DNA from: a virus | Virus record (IMG/VR): IMGVR_UViG_3300029309_000041 | Span: 1-23,624 of that record | Length of the DNA: 23,624 nucleotides | Strand: one strand, 5' to 3' | Shown here: positions 6,983-14,837 of the stretch, in pieces | Layout of the letters: each line of letters opens with the position of its first letter | Position numbering within the stretch: the first letter of the stretch is position 1 | Made by a program: the position numbers and the translations under genes | Notes under the pieces: model-generated | Seen by the model: the letters and a program-made list of their open reading frames with translations, nothing else | Database searches by the model: none | Told to the model about the DNA's origin: nothing

Positions 6983-7656
6983 TAAATTCTTCCACTCCTC
7001 GAAGGTACTAAATGAACTGAAGATCTATCCTCATCGTATTTAATAGCGTTTTCTAAATTTTGTTCGTATAAGGGCTGTATAACTGATAGTTTTTGTGTAT
7101 TCTTTTTTAAACATAGATAGTAAGCTAAACCTGATACTAAACAAGGCATAAACCTACTAGGAATATCTAAATCATTTATTGAAGCCGTAGCATCTTGGAT
7201 TCTTTGCCAAGAATAGTAAATGAGTTTATCGGTAGAATTCTCTGGTGTGGGATAAAGGTGTATAACAGGAGTTATTAGTCTTTCAAACCAAAACTGTGTT
7301 GGTCGTCCTGTTGTAGTTTTGACTGGTATATTTATATATTCATTACGATCTATTCTACTTAAAGAAAAATCTGTAGTAGTTCCGTTAACAGAACGTTCAA
7401 TATATGCGTCTAATATATCTATATCAAACTGATTAAGAGTGTATGTTTCATCACCTTGTGTGAGAGTTTGCTCAACTTTGGTGACTTCCCACATCTGTAT
7501 ACCTCTATTAGACCAATCAGCGAATAGAAGATTTAGAGAGCGTCTTGCAGTAACAGCATCATATGACGTGCGGGCTTCTAAACCCGCAAGTTCATATGCG
7601 TCCTCTATTGCGGTCGCTACATCTAAATTAAATGTACGAGTGCCTGATGTTGCCAT
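6982..7656 (-). CDS. Head-tail connector, P22 gp4-like
   Basis: A 224-residue, mainly helical protein. The first 60 residues (VATAIEDAYELAGLEARTSYDAVTARRSLNLLFADWSNRGIQMWEV) match the layout of phage head-to-tail adaptors of the P22 gp4 type, which bind below the portal ring and close the filled head. The rest includes a strand-rich middle (YTLNQFDIDILDAYI, PVIHLYPTPE, LIYYSWQRI) and a closing helix (CLVSGLAYYLCLKK...YEQNLENAIKYDEDRSS). Its place just after the capsid genes fits this role. No clear ribosome-binding site is visible. The call rests on pattern and order, not on a search. Confidence 0.75.
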   Translation of the reverse strand: MATSGTRTFNLDVATAIEDAYELAGLEARTSYDAVTARRSLNLLFADWSNRGIQMWEVTKVEQTLTQGDETYTLNQFDIDILDAYIERSVNGTTTDFSLSRIDRNEYINIPVKTTTGRPTQFWFERLITPVIHLYPTPENSTDKLIYYSWQRIQDATASINDLDIPSRFMPCLVSGLAYYLCLKKNTQKLSVIQPLYEQNLENAIKYDEDRSSVHLVPSRSGRI

Positions 7657-7657
7657 A

Positions 7658-7984
7658 TTAGTTGTAATACGCTATAAAAAAGTCGCAATTAGCTAATACA
7701 ACATGCGCTCCTGTACCAAATTTAACTCCATCGTTAGGCAAGTAATGATCAAAATACTCATTAGCTGCTGAACCAAATTTAAACTCAATCAAAAGTTTTG
7801 TACCGCTAGCACTTGTTCCATCGTAGATTTTTATTGAGGCGTCTGCGTCACTTGACTGAGCTTGAACAGATTGTATTCTTATTGGTCCTAAATTAGTTGC
7901 AGTTCCTGCCCCTGTCCCAATAAAACCTTGTAACTGTCCAGTAGCTGTTAGTGCCTTAGAGCCTTTTACATCTGATGATGCCAT
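7658..7984 (-). CDS. Small virion protein, function unknown
   Basis: A 108-residue protein starting MASSDVKGSKALTATGQLQGF. It predicts as a compact beta sandwich (IRIQSVQAQSS, ASIKIYDGT, KLLIEFKFG, VKFGTGAHVVLANCDFFIAYYN), like small decoration or tail-tip proteins. AGGAGAATAG precedes the ATG. It sits between the 168-residue protein and the connector gene, two bases from the latter, so it is part of the same unit. I do not recognise a named family. Confidence 0.75.
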   Translation of the reverse strand: MASSDVKGSKALTATGQLQGFIGTGAGTATNLGPIRIQSVQAQSSDADASIKIYDGTSASGTKLLIEFKFGSAANEYFDHYLPNDGVKFGTGAHVVLANCDFFIAYYN

Positions 7985-8004
7985 TCTATTCTCCTAAATT
8001 AATA

Positions 8005-8511
8005 TTAAGCGTCAGCGAATGGTGTTACTAAAGTTCCTGAACCTAGTGTAATACCTTCAACTGCATACTTAGCAGAAGCCATAGCAGTAACTCTAATAAT
8101 ACTACCAGCTAATCCGCCTTTAGTAGAACCGTTTAAGGTTATAACGTCATTGCTTGCGCCTGATATAAATGTTTTACCTGTAGCGTTATTTACACCTGTG
8201 TAAAGTCCACCTACAAACTTATCAGTTCCATCGGTTAAAATATCCATATCAGTTGCAGCAGTTTCCACTACGAAGAAGAAACTAGCTCCTAAATTATTTA
8301 ATTGATTAGGATCGTCATCTCTTCCTGGTGCTGTAGCAACAATACTTGGTAAAGTAAATTTACCGTCTGCGTCGTTACAAGTAAGAACTTTACCTGCGTG
8401 AGACGCTACTGTAAGTGTAGTATCTGCTGTTAAGCTTACTACCGTTGCGTTACCTGCTGAAATAAAACCAGCTAATGATTTTACTGGTCCTGAAAAAGTT
8501 GATTTTGCCAT
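8005..8511 (-). CDS. Probable head decoration or fibre protein
   Basis: A 168-residue beta-rich protein: SLTADTTLTVASHAGKVLTCNDADGKFTLPSI near residues 25-57, then FFFVVETAATDMDILT and SIIRVTAMASAKYAVEGITLGSGTLVTPF. The phrase asking for a value, decay to zero and fluid beta strands is typical of small proteins that decorate phage heads or sit beside the capsid gene. It is the first gene after the capsid terminator and has AAGGAG ahead of its ATG and a 154-base leader with a promoter-like site. It is likely abundant in the virion, but the exact role is not shown. Confidence 0.7.
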   Translation of the reverse strand: MAKSTFSGPVKSLAGFISAGNATVVSLTADTTLTVASHAGKVLTCNDADGKFTLPSIVATAPGRDDDPNQLNNLGASFFFVVETAATDMDILTDGTDKFVGGLYTGVNNATGKTFISGASNDVITLNGSTKGGLAGSIIRVTAMASAKYAVEGITLGSGTLVTPFADA

Positions 8512-8531
8512 AATTAAGTCTCCTTAATACT

Positions 8532-8567
8532 CTATCGTCTTGGCGAGTCTGCTAGGTCAGTCGATAG
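8532..8567. promoter_or_regulatory. Inverted repeat in the leader of the tail operon
   Basis: CTATCG and CGATAG, six bases each, enclose 24 bases in the leader between the promoter-like site and the first tail-region gene. It could fold in the transcript or bind a regulator. The stem is short, so confidence is low. Confidence 0.3.
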
Positions 8568-8603
8568 ATTGTTTGTTTCTCCCTAGATCTTTTGTCATTC
8601 TAT

Positions 8604-8632
8604 ATTATAAATTTTAAAAAAGAAAGGGAAGC
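8604..8632 (-). promoter_or_regulatory. Promoter-like site just after the capsid terminator
   Basis: On the minus strand a perfect TATAAT (8604-8609) lies 17 bases after GCTTCC (8627-8632). The -10 is ideal and the -35 is poor, though its GCTT start recalls the early promoters at the other end of the window. The site lies in and just past the terminator, where it could restart transcription for the connector and tail genes. Confidence 0.4.
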
Positions 8633-8648
8633 CGAAGCCTCCCTTTCT
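8616..8648 (-). terminator. Intrinsic terminator after the major capsid gene
   Basis: On the minus strand a 12-pair stem (AGAAAGGGAGGC with GCTTCCCTTTCT, one G-U pair) closes on a TTCG tetraloop and is followed at once by a run of T. It starts 17 bases past the capsid stop codon. Phages often place such a site here to give more capsid than tail mRNA. Confidence 0.9.
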
Positions 8649-8665
8649 AATAACAAAGAAGTTAT

Positions 8666-9574
8666 TTACGCTCCTGGTGAACCAAAGATTCCTCTCCAGT
8701 CACTAAATCCAAAGCTATAACGCTCTCTAGCCTTATATCTTACATTACCAGTTTCGAAGTCACCTTCCATGCTGGTTGATACAGGTGTTCTAACGAAATG
8801 CTTTAAGCCATTAGGTACGTCTGTTTTGATGAAGAACGCATCAGTATCTGTTAGATAATGATTGACTGCGTAGCCTCCAGAAACCATACCCATGTTTCTT
8901 ATTGCATTTATGTCGTTATCAGAGGTGTTAACTCTTCCTGGACTTTCCATGAGTCTATCAGCTGTAAATTGTAGCGCAGGTGGAATAATCAACTTAGTCG
9001 CCTGTGCGTTAATTTTTAGACCTCTTTCATCTTGAAAAGCAGCGATATCTATCAATGCTTGTTCTAAAGATGTTTCATTAAGGTCAGCGGCTGTAGCCAA
9101 CTCATTTCTTTGATCAATGTTTGCAACAGTTGGGTGATCAGTTGCACAAAGTTCTTTACCGTCACCTCCAGGAAAACTGGAGTTGAAAGCATTATTAAGA
9201 ACATTGGCTGCTTTTACCTGTTTTGTTGTAGACATTGAACGAGCTAAAGCTCTTGTATACCTTGAGGAAAGAGTATCATAAAGATTATCTTCTATAGCTT
9301 CTTCAGTTAAAGCAAAAGCTAATGCAACAGTTTCGTGTGAATACCTTGCTGTAAAAGCCTCTTGCGCTGTGTCGTAAACAACTGCAGCACCTTCACCTTT
9401 AACAGAAGCTTCACCGAAGCCTGTTAACATAACTTCTTCTTCAAAAGCTCTCTCTGAAGTTTCAGTATCGAAGATTTCTTCATGTTCGTTTTCATAACGA
9501 TCATACTCTAAACCAAAAAGTGCGTGTAGTCCAGGAGTCAACTCTTTGACTAATTGTGCTCTATTAATTGCCAT
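8666..9574 (-). CDS. Major capsid protein
   Basis: A 302-residue protein. The start MAINRAQLVKELTPGLHALFGLEYDRYENEHEEIFDT, the FTARYSHETVALAFALTEEAIEDNLYD segment (about residues 91-118) and the late SGGYAVNHYLTDTDAFFIKTDVPNGLKHFVR followed by KARERYSFGFSDWRGIFGSPGA are the layout of HK97-fold major head proteins related to Mu gpT-type capsids: an N-arm, a long spine helix, then P- and A-domain strands. It lies after scaffold-like genes and before a strong terminator, as expected. AGGAGAATAAAT precedes the ATG. The length is typical of the shorter family members, with no insertion seen. Confidence 0.88.
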   Translation of the reverse strand: MAINRAQLVKELTPGLHALFGLEYDRYENEHEEIFDTETSERAFEEEVMLTGFGEASVKGEGAAVVYDTAQEAFTARYSHETVALAFALTEEAIEDNLYDTLSSRYTRALARSMSTTKQVKAANVLNNAFNSSFPGGDGKELCATDHPTVANIDQRNELATAADLNETSLEQALIDIAAFQDERGLKINAQATKLIIPPALQFTADRLMESPGRVNTSDNDINAIRNMGMVSGGYAVNHYLTDTDAFFIKTDVPNGLKHFVRTPVSTSMEGDFETGNVRYKARERYSFGFSDWRGIFGSPGA

Positions 9575-9590
9575 TATTTATTCTCCTAAA

Positions 9591-10130
9591 TTAGACCGCA
9601 AATGTATTGGTCGGGAATGTGAAGTAAGCTCTAGCATTAGCACCTATCGAATTACTCGGAGCTAAATTAAAACCTACGCATAACGCTACACCAGAAGAAG
9701 TAGTTGCAGTAACACCTTCTTTTGATCTACCATTGACAGTGCTGCCAGCAGTAGTTGAAAGAGTGTACTTACTTCCGATAAAACTTACTGCAGGAGTTCC
9801 CGCTGTAAATTGAGCTTCGTAAACGATTCCAGGATCGCTATAAACCAAAGCCTCGGCATCCGCACTTCCTTGAGTAGCAGTTGAGCCAGTCCATACTTTA
9901 GAAAAAGTAGGCTCGCCATCGGTCGCTGTGAAAAACACACCATAAAAAACACCTACAGGAGTGTCAGTAGCCCCCGCTTGTTGTACATAACCACTGGATA
10001 ATGTAACTACGTCTCCACTAAAAATTGAAGTACCGTAGCCACTAGCGATTCTCATACGAGCAGGTCTAATAACTCCTCCATATAAATGGTAAGCTGGCGT
10101 GAAACCATTTGGGGCATCTGTATTTGCCAT
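9591..10130 (-). CDS. Probable head decoration protein
   Basis: A 179-residue protein, rich in Gly, Ser, Thr and Ala and predicted as beta strands: GFTPAYHLYGGVIRPARMRIASGYGTSIFSGDVVTLSSG, then PVGVFYGVFFTATDGEPTFSKVW and ANARAYFTFPTNTF. This make-up, and the place directly upstream of the major capsid gene, fit a decoration or minor head protein. AGAGGT lies ahead of the ATG. No catalytic motif is seen. Confidence 0.75.
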   Translation of the reverse strand: MANTDAPNGFTPAYHLYGGVIRPARMRIASGYGTSIFSGDVVTLSSGYVQQAGATDTPVGVFYGVFFTATDGEPTFSKVWTGSTATQGSADAEALVYSDPGIVYEAQFTAGTPAVSFIGSKYTLSTTAGSTVNGRSKEGVTATTSSGVALCVGFNLAPSNSIGANARAYFTFPTNTFAV

Positions 10131-10157
10131 ATTATATACCTCTATATAAAATTATTA

Positions 10158-10637
10158 TTAATCAGACGACTTATCAGGTCGACTTCCAAATTGAACCTTA
10201 GATGATCTTTGGATATCGCTATCTTTTAAGGGCATCTTCGGATCGCTTTCTCGCAAATAGTTATGATCTACGCCATTGAGTTGATCACTTGTCTGTTGTC
10301 TAAAGTAATCGTTTCTTTCCTCTTTGGTTTCGTTCGGAACTTTTGCTAATATCAAACCACCAACCCCTATTACACCGCTTCTGTTTCCACCTTCTATAGT
10401 TGGAGCTTCGAAGTCAGGATAATCTTCTGCTCTCACAGGTTCATATCCCTCTCTAATACGTTTTGACATATTAGATTTATCATCTTGTCCCCTTACAGAT
10501 TCACGGATCCATCGATGACTATAGCCATCAGGTGCTTTAGGTGCGTCTAACATAGACGGTGGTTGCCATGGTTTTCTGCGAGTTTGAGTTTCTCGAGTCT
10601 CTGCAGACCTGGAGTTTCTATTATTGTTATCTGTCAT
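10158..10637 (-). CDS. Unknown charged head-region protein
   Basis: A 159-residue, highly charged and likely partly disordered protein. It starts with a polar run (MTDNNNRNSRSAETRETQTRRKPW), then PDGYSHRWIRESVRGQDDKSNMSKRIREGYEPVRAEDYP, a short hydrophobic piece (SGVIGVGGLILAKVP) and a charged end. AAGGAG lies before the ATG, and two bases separate it from the scaffold-like gene. Proteins like this lie between scaffold and capsid genes in many marine phages as far as I recall, with no known role. It may be an accessory scaffold or internal protein. Confidence 0.75.
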   Translation of the reverse strand: MTDNNNRNSRSAETRETQTRRKPWQPPSMLDAPKAPDGYSHRWIRESVRGQDDKSNMSKRIREGYEPVRAEDYPDFEAPTIEGGNRSGVIGVGGLILAKVPNETKEERNDYFRQQTSDQLNGVDHNYLRESDPKMPLKDSDIQRSSKVQFGSRPDKSSD

Positions 10638-10639
10638 TT

Positions 10640-11524
10640 TTATACTCCTTGCTCAATATGTTTTGCATATTCTTCTAGTGGCACGTTAAGTCGTTTAGCT
10701 ATCGCTACCTGACTTGGCGTGAGTTTTATTTTGCGCGCATTTTTCTTACCTGTGGCACCTCTGCTACTGGCAGCAACCTGTTGCGTGGGGGCAGATTGCT
10801 CTTCCGAAAACTTTTGAGGAAAGTATTCTCTTATTTTCGAGTCTACTCTATCATAATAAGTGTCGCTATGTGGGTCTACGCCTTCTTCTACTAACATTTT
10901 ATGTATTCCAAAAGCAGCGTAGGTCATAGCTTCGTCTGTTCCAAACCATTCATTTCCAGCCTTATTAGCCCAAGCCTCAGCTTTTGGATCTGGTGGCGGA
11001 GTTGGTTGATTAAATTCAGGAACTTGTACTTCTTGCTCGTTAGAAGTTTGTCTTGCTTGTTGCTGCGCAGTAAGCCTTTTAAGGTTTTCAGCTTCCGCCG
11101 CACTCCTTGAAAGTAATTCTGTCGCACTAGCAATATCATCTACATTTCCTGTTTCTTGAGCCACTCTTAAATTGTTTTTGGCTCTTTCAAGATCCGATTG
11201 TATACGATTGTCGTATTCTTTGAAAAGAGAAGAATCAGAATTTTTTAATTTTTCTTTTAATTCTGAATTATCTTGATGAATGGTTTGTGCGTAATTTACT
11301 GCTTCATCTCTCTGTCTTTCAGCTTCTCTCATTTTATAAGTTAGTTTATCTATGCGTTTTTGTACGCTTTCACTAATCTTATCTAATTCTTCTTCCGCTG
11401 CTGCAGATTCTTCTACTACAGGTTCTTCTATCCCCATAGGTACTGAATCGTCTACGTCAGCTTCTCTTATATCCACCTCCCCTTCAGGAAGTTCTAATTC
11501 TATTTTTTGTGCTTCTTCTTGCAT
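10640..11524 (-). CDS. Probable scaffolding protein
   Basis: A 294-residue protein with the usual scaffold features: an acidic start (ELPEGEVDIREADVDDS), a long helical coiled-coil run rich in Glu, Lys, Gln and Arg (about residues 50-160), a proline break (PEFNQPTPPPDPKAE) and a basic end (ATGKKNARKIKLTPSQ) that could touch the capsid shell. A GTG twelve bases upstream would add four residues, but GGAG lies between them at the right distance for the ATG at 11524, so I chose that start. It lies one gene before the head proteins. Scaffolds vary greatly in sequence, so the call rests on composition and position. Confidence 0.75.
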   Translation of the reverse strand: MQEEAQKIELELPEGEVDIREADVDDSVPMGIEEPVVEESAAAEEELDKISESVQKRIDKLTYKMREAERQRDEAVNYAQTIHQDNSELKEKLKNSDSSLFKEYDNRIQSDLERAKNNLRVAQETGNVDDIASATELLSRSAAEAENLKRLTAQQQARQTSNEQEVQVPEFNQPTPPPDPKAEAWANKAGNEWFGTDEAMTYAAFGIHKMLVEEGVDPHSDTYYDRVDSKIREYFPQKFSEEQSAPTQQVAASSRGATGKKNARKIKLTPSQVAIAKRLNVPLEEYAKHIEQGV

Positions 11525-11538
11525 GGTATTCTCCACGT

Positions 11539-11967
11539 TTATGATAATATATCTTCAGGATTATTAATAACAGCTAGAATTTCGTCGTCGTTTAAAAGGC
11601 GCATATCGCCACCTTCGATTCTAAAACGAGCTCCAGCATATCTTCCGAATATAACCCAGTCCCCTTCTGTACACCAAGCTCCATCTGGAAACTTGTTTTC
11701 GTCTTTATAAGCGTCAGGTCCAAGCCTAACTACATAGCCAACCACAGTTGCTAATCGTTCTTTATCAACTGTTTGTTTTGCTAAATGTATTCCACTTTTT
11801 GTAACAGACGGCGTAGAAAAAGGAAGGATTAATATCCTATATCCTGTAGGGTGCGGTAATTTTTCCGTGTGCGAGTCTAATGTTTCAACAGTTAACCCAG
11901 CTTCCTGTTCTTCTACAGGTGGGGTACTGCCAAAATTATCTACTCGATTTGGAACAGTATCAGTCAT
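11539..11967 (-). CDS. GroES-like co-chaperonin with N-terminal extension
   Basis: A 142-residue protein. Residues 41-135 follow the GroES fold: GYRILILPF (first strand), a mobile-loop region STPSVTKSGIHLAKQ with the hydrophobic IHL tripeptide where GroES has IVL, then ATVVGYVVRLGPDAY, a GDWVIFGRYAGARF strand pair and the ending DDEILAVI, matching the GroES end ESDILAIV. About 40 extra residues precede it; the start is firm because GGAGGATATAG lies right ahead of this ATG. It overlaps the gene before it by 8 bases. Phage co-chaperonins such as T4 gp31 replace GroES on host GroEL to fold the capsid protein, and here the gene lies in the head operon. Confidence 0.88.
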   Translation of the reverse strand: MTDTVPNRVDNFGSTPPVEEQEAGLTVETLDSHTEKLPHPTGYRILILPFSTPSVTKSGIHLAKQTVDKERLATVVGYVVRLGPDAYKDENKFPDGAWCTEGDWVIFGRYAGARFRIEGGDMRLLNDDEILAVINNPEDILS

Positions 11968-12157
11968 CTATATCCTCCATATTAGATTGTACGGTTTGAA
12001 TTTCCTGCTCCGCTATATTCAAACCAGCTATTTCTCCGACCACTCTTTGGTATTGTTCAAAATCTTGAACGCTACCAGTAGCCAACGTAAGCGAAAGATC
12101 ATCTTTTCTCTTTCGTATTTTTTGGAGCAAGTGCTCCATTACTTTTACAAAATCCAC
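11960..12157 (-). CDS. Unknown small helical protein
   Basis: A 65-residue protein read from a GTG: MDFVKVMEHLLQKIRKRKDDLSL, then SVQDFEQYQRVVGEIAGLNIAEQEIQTV. It is almost wholly helical and charged, and may form a two-helix coiled coil. The start is uncertain, since no ribosome-binding site is seen; an ATG seven codons later is the other choice. It lies three bases after the stop codon of the 72-residue gene and overlaps the co-chaperonin start. Similar small proteins seem common between portal and scaffold genes in marine phages. No function is known. Confidence 0.65.
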   Translation of the reverse strand: MDFVKVMEHLLQKIRKRKDDLSLTLATGSVQDFEQYQRVVGEIAGLNIAEQEIQTVQSNMEDIDD

Positions 12158-12160
12158 TAA

Positions 12161-12379
12161 TTATTTAATGTATTTATAGTAAAGTAATCCTTTAGTCTGA
12201 CCATATCCAGCTTTCATCTGAGATTCTTCACCAGTAACTTTATCATCTTTGATAATAAGTTTACCAGCCTGTACCTCTTGTGTTTTAGAATCGTCTTGTA
12301 CAGCAGGGTTTGCCATAGAAGAAGATTTAGACATCGACTTAGGTGCTGGGTAGTCATCGTTATTAAAATATTTATTCAT
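12161..12379 (-). CDS. Unknown small protein after the portal gene
   Basis: A 72-residue, polar protein (MNKYFNNDDYPAPKSMSKSSS...KLIIKDDKVTGEESQMKAGYGQTKGLLYYKYIK). The first half looks disordered and the end is basic and aromatic. AGAGGA precedes the ATG, and only two bases separate it from the portal stop, so it is cotranslated with head genes. I do not recognise it. Confidence 0.65.
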   Translation of the reverse strand: MNKYFNNDDYPAPKSMSKSSSMANPAVQDDSKTQEVQAGKLIIKDDKVTGEESQMKAGYGQTKGLLYYKYIK

Positions 12380-12381
12380 AA

Positions 12382-14811
12382 CTATTCCTCTCTAGTTGAT
12401 TGTTTTACTGTTTGTACCAGTTCATTAAAATTCTTTTCTACTTCTCTCTCGTTTTTCATTTCAAGTTCTTGTAAGTCTATTGCAGTTTTAACTTCTTGCG
12501 CATCACGGTTTGCGTCTATACGTTCCATTTCTAGTTGTGCATTTATTTGAGCTTTTTGCATTTCTAATTCTGCTTTACGTTGTTCGCTCATTTCTTTTTG
12601 CATCAACTCATCACGTTCTTGTTGTAATTGCTGTTCGAACATTTCGCGTTGTGGATCGCTTTGTGCTATCGCTTGTGCCTGTGCCATCGCTTGTGCTTGA
12701 CCTGTAACTTGTTGTGTTGCTGTAGCAGAAGCTACTGCTAATTCATTCATTAATTCAGGAGGCATAGGTTGGTCTAATGAAGGCAGTGTCTGTCCTAATG
12801 CTTGTTCTATTTGTATTCTATACAACATCGCTTGGTGCTCTTGAATATTAGCTCCAATAATCTGTAGTATTGCAGGGTTTTGTTGAGCCATGGGGTTTTG
12901 TAAAAACGCACTATGGGCGGCTATGTATGCTTCATGGTTTTGGAATTCATATGCCTTTATAGGCTGTCCAGTTATAGCGGCTTGTTGTTCACTAACGGGA
13001 TCTCTTGGAGGAACTTCTTCTTCAGCGGGTAATATAGCATCTATATCTTTTACGTTTAAAGCTAAATACATTTTTCTATAAGCTTCGCGTAAATTATGTA
13101 TATCAGGAGCGGCTTGTGCCATTTGTAATTGAGTTTGCGCTAAAACAATCCTTTGTGTCATACTAAAAATATTAGGATCACTAATAGGTATAACATCCAC
13201 TGATCTATCAAAATCTGTTTGAAAAACATTAGATGAAGCTCCTTGTACAGAATACGGATATTCTGGAGGAAGCGTTTCGCTAAATACTCTTTTTAATATT
13301 TTAAATTCTTGACGCTGTGCGTAATGTAAACGTTTATGTATTGCAGACATAACACGTTGACCTTTTTCTAATAAAGCTACTGTTGTACCAACAGGTGCTT
13401 CTGAATTACCATCCCCTGTAGGTTGTTCAATAGTTGCAGCAAACTGCTTACCTGAATCTATTAACAAACTTAATAAATTAGTTAAAGTTGCACTTGGTTC
13501 TTTATAAGGTAATGGTAAAAATGAATCTGCTAATCTTCCTCCTGGAACATCAACATCTCTAAATTCTCCAGGTTGTAGTGGGTCATCATGTTTTTGAATA
13601 TTTAACCCTCTGGCTTTAAAACCTGCTGGTAAATTAGAAAGTGTACCTGCGTCTATTAATTGCCTTAATATCGCTGTCACGGATCTGGTCAACCCGCCCA
13701 TCATGTGAATTAAGCCGAATCCATAAAATCCTAATCCAGGCAAAAATTTAAAGTGGGTGAAGTGCTCTATCTTTTTGCGCATTGGATCATTAGGATCATA
13801 ATTTGGGCGGATTGCCAGAATGTCATTGGTATCTTTACAAACTGTTACGATATACGGCAACGCTATACCCGTTTCTTCACCATTAGCGTCTTTATCTTCA
13901 AAACCTTCTATATCTAAATCGACATGTACCTCTAATAAAGTAAATTCTTCATTTTGTGCTGTCCTTGAAAGTCCTTCTAGTTCATCAAACTTATCATCAA
14001 GCTCTGTTCGATAAGATTCGGACGGTTCTGACATAACTTTATCTCTATAAAAGCCAGATATTTGTAATTTACGTAATTCATTTTCTGTCATATACATAAC
14101 ATGCGTAATTCTTGGCGCAGTTAGTAAATCTACAGCGTAATATGGAACAACAAGGTCTTCTGCTTTTATAAATCGTGAAGTTGCGCGTCCTAAAGACGGA
14201 TCATAGTAAATTTTCTTAAATGCTGAACCTGATAATGGTAGATAAAATAATAATTGATCCATTTCTGGGTCGAATTCTTCCATTTTGTACGTTATTTGGT
14301 AATTCATGAAGTTTTTTACACGATTTGCTTTTTCTAATTTAGCATCGTTACTTACTCCAAGTACTTCTACGTCAACTGGTCCGCCAGCAGGCAGTAATTC
14401 TTTATAAGCTTGAGATTGAAACTGAGTTACGGCTTCAGAAAGTATAGGATGATGTACTCCCGACGCTCCTTCAAATGGTTCTGAACGTTCTTCGCCTCTA
14501 ATTCCTAATAAATCTAATCCTTTACTAAATGTTGTATACCAATCGTCCCTAGAATTTAAATCGTCTTCGTAATATCCGATTAATTCTGAAGCAATTTCTT
14601 GTAAAGTTGATTCATCTAGTGCTTCTGCAATATTTTCGCCGAAAGCAATGTTGTTTTGTTGGTCAGGATCAAATCCTATAGTCGCTGAACCGTCCTGTGC
14701 TATAAATACTTCTGTATTTTGTGGATCCATCATAGAGGGCTGTTCGATTTCTATATCTAACTCGCCTTGCTCTATCGGAATTACCGAAAAAGGTTGTCTT
14801 TCTATAGCCAT
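12382..14811 (-). CDS. Portal protein, large P22/T7-like type
   Basis: An 809-residue protein, in the size range of podovirus-type portals. Typical stretches are DDLNSRDDWYTTFSKGLDLLG and EPFEGASGVHHPILSEAVTQFQSQAYKELLP (about residues 84-140), YDPNDPMRKKIEHFTHFKFLPGLGFYGFGLIHMMGGLTRSVTAILRQLIDAGTLSN in the middle, the LEKGQRVMSAIHKRLHYAQRQEFKIL helix, and a Gln- and Glu-rich coiled coil from about residue 690 to the end that would form the barrel or crown. The ring of twelve subunits is the gate for DNA and the dock for the terminase, whose large subunit is encoded just before it. No good Shine-Dalgarno sequence precedes the ATG. Confidence 0.9.
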   Translation of the reverse strand: MAIERQPFSVIPIEQGELDIEIEQPSMMDPQNTEVFIAQDGSATIGFDPDQQNNIAFGENIAEALDESTLQEIASELIGYYEDDLNSRDDWYTTFSKGLDLLGIRGEERSEPFEGASGVHHPILSEAVTQFQSQAYKELLPAGGPVDVEVLGVSNDAKLEKANRVKNFMNYQITYKMEEFDPEMDQLLFYLPLSGSAFKKIYYDPSLGRATSRFIKAEDLVVPYYAVDLLTAPRITHVMYMTENELRKLQISGFYRDKVMSEPSESYRTELDDKFDELEGLSRTAQNEEFTLLEVHVDLDIEGFEDKDANGEETGIALPYIVTVCKDTNDILAIRPNYDPNDPMRKKIEHFTHFKFLPGLGFYGFGLIHMMGGLTRSVTAILRQLIDAGTLSNLPAGFKARGLNIQKHDDPLQPGEFRDVDVPGGRLADSFLPLPYKEPSATLTNLLSLLIDSGKQFAATIEQPTGDGNSEAPVGTTVALLEKGQRVMSAIHKRLHYAQRQEFKILKRVFSETLPPEYPYSVQGASSNVFQTDFDRSVDVIPISDPNIFSMTQRIVLAQTQLQMAQAAPDIHNLREAYRKMYLALNVKDIDAILPAEEEVPPRDPVSEQQAAITGQPIKAYEFQNHEAYIAAHSAFLQNPMAQQNPAILQIIGANIQEHQAMLYRIQIEQALGQTLPSLDQPMPPELMNELAVASATATQQVTGQAQAMAQAQAIAQSDPQREMFEQQLQQERDELMQKEMSEQRKAELEMQKAQINAQLEMERIDANRDAQEVKTAIDLQELEMKNEREVEKNFNELVQTVKQSTREE

Positions 14812-14837
14812 ATATGCAAACTCTACTACTTATTTAA

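Noticed and set aside
10924-11139. Minus-strand 71-residue frame within the scaffold-like gene
   Set aside because: Shadow of the coiled-coil gene in another frame, with low-complexity translation and no start signals.
11525-11536. GTG start adding four residues to the scaffold-like protein
   Set aside because: The ribosome-binding GGAG would then lie inside the gene; the ATG at 11524 is placed correctly behind it.
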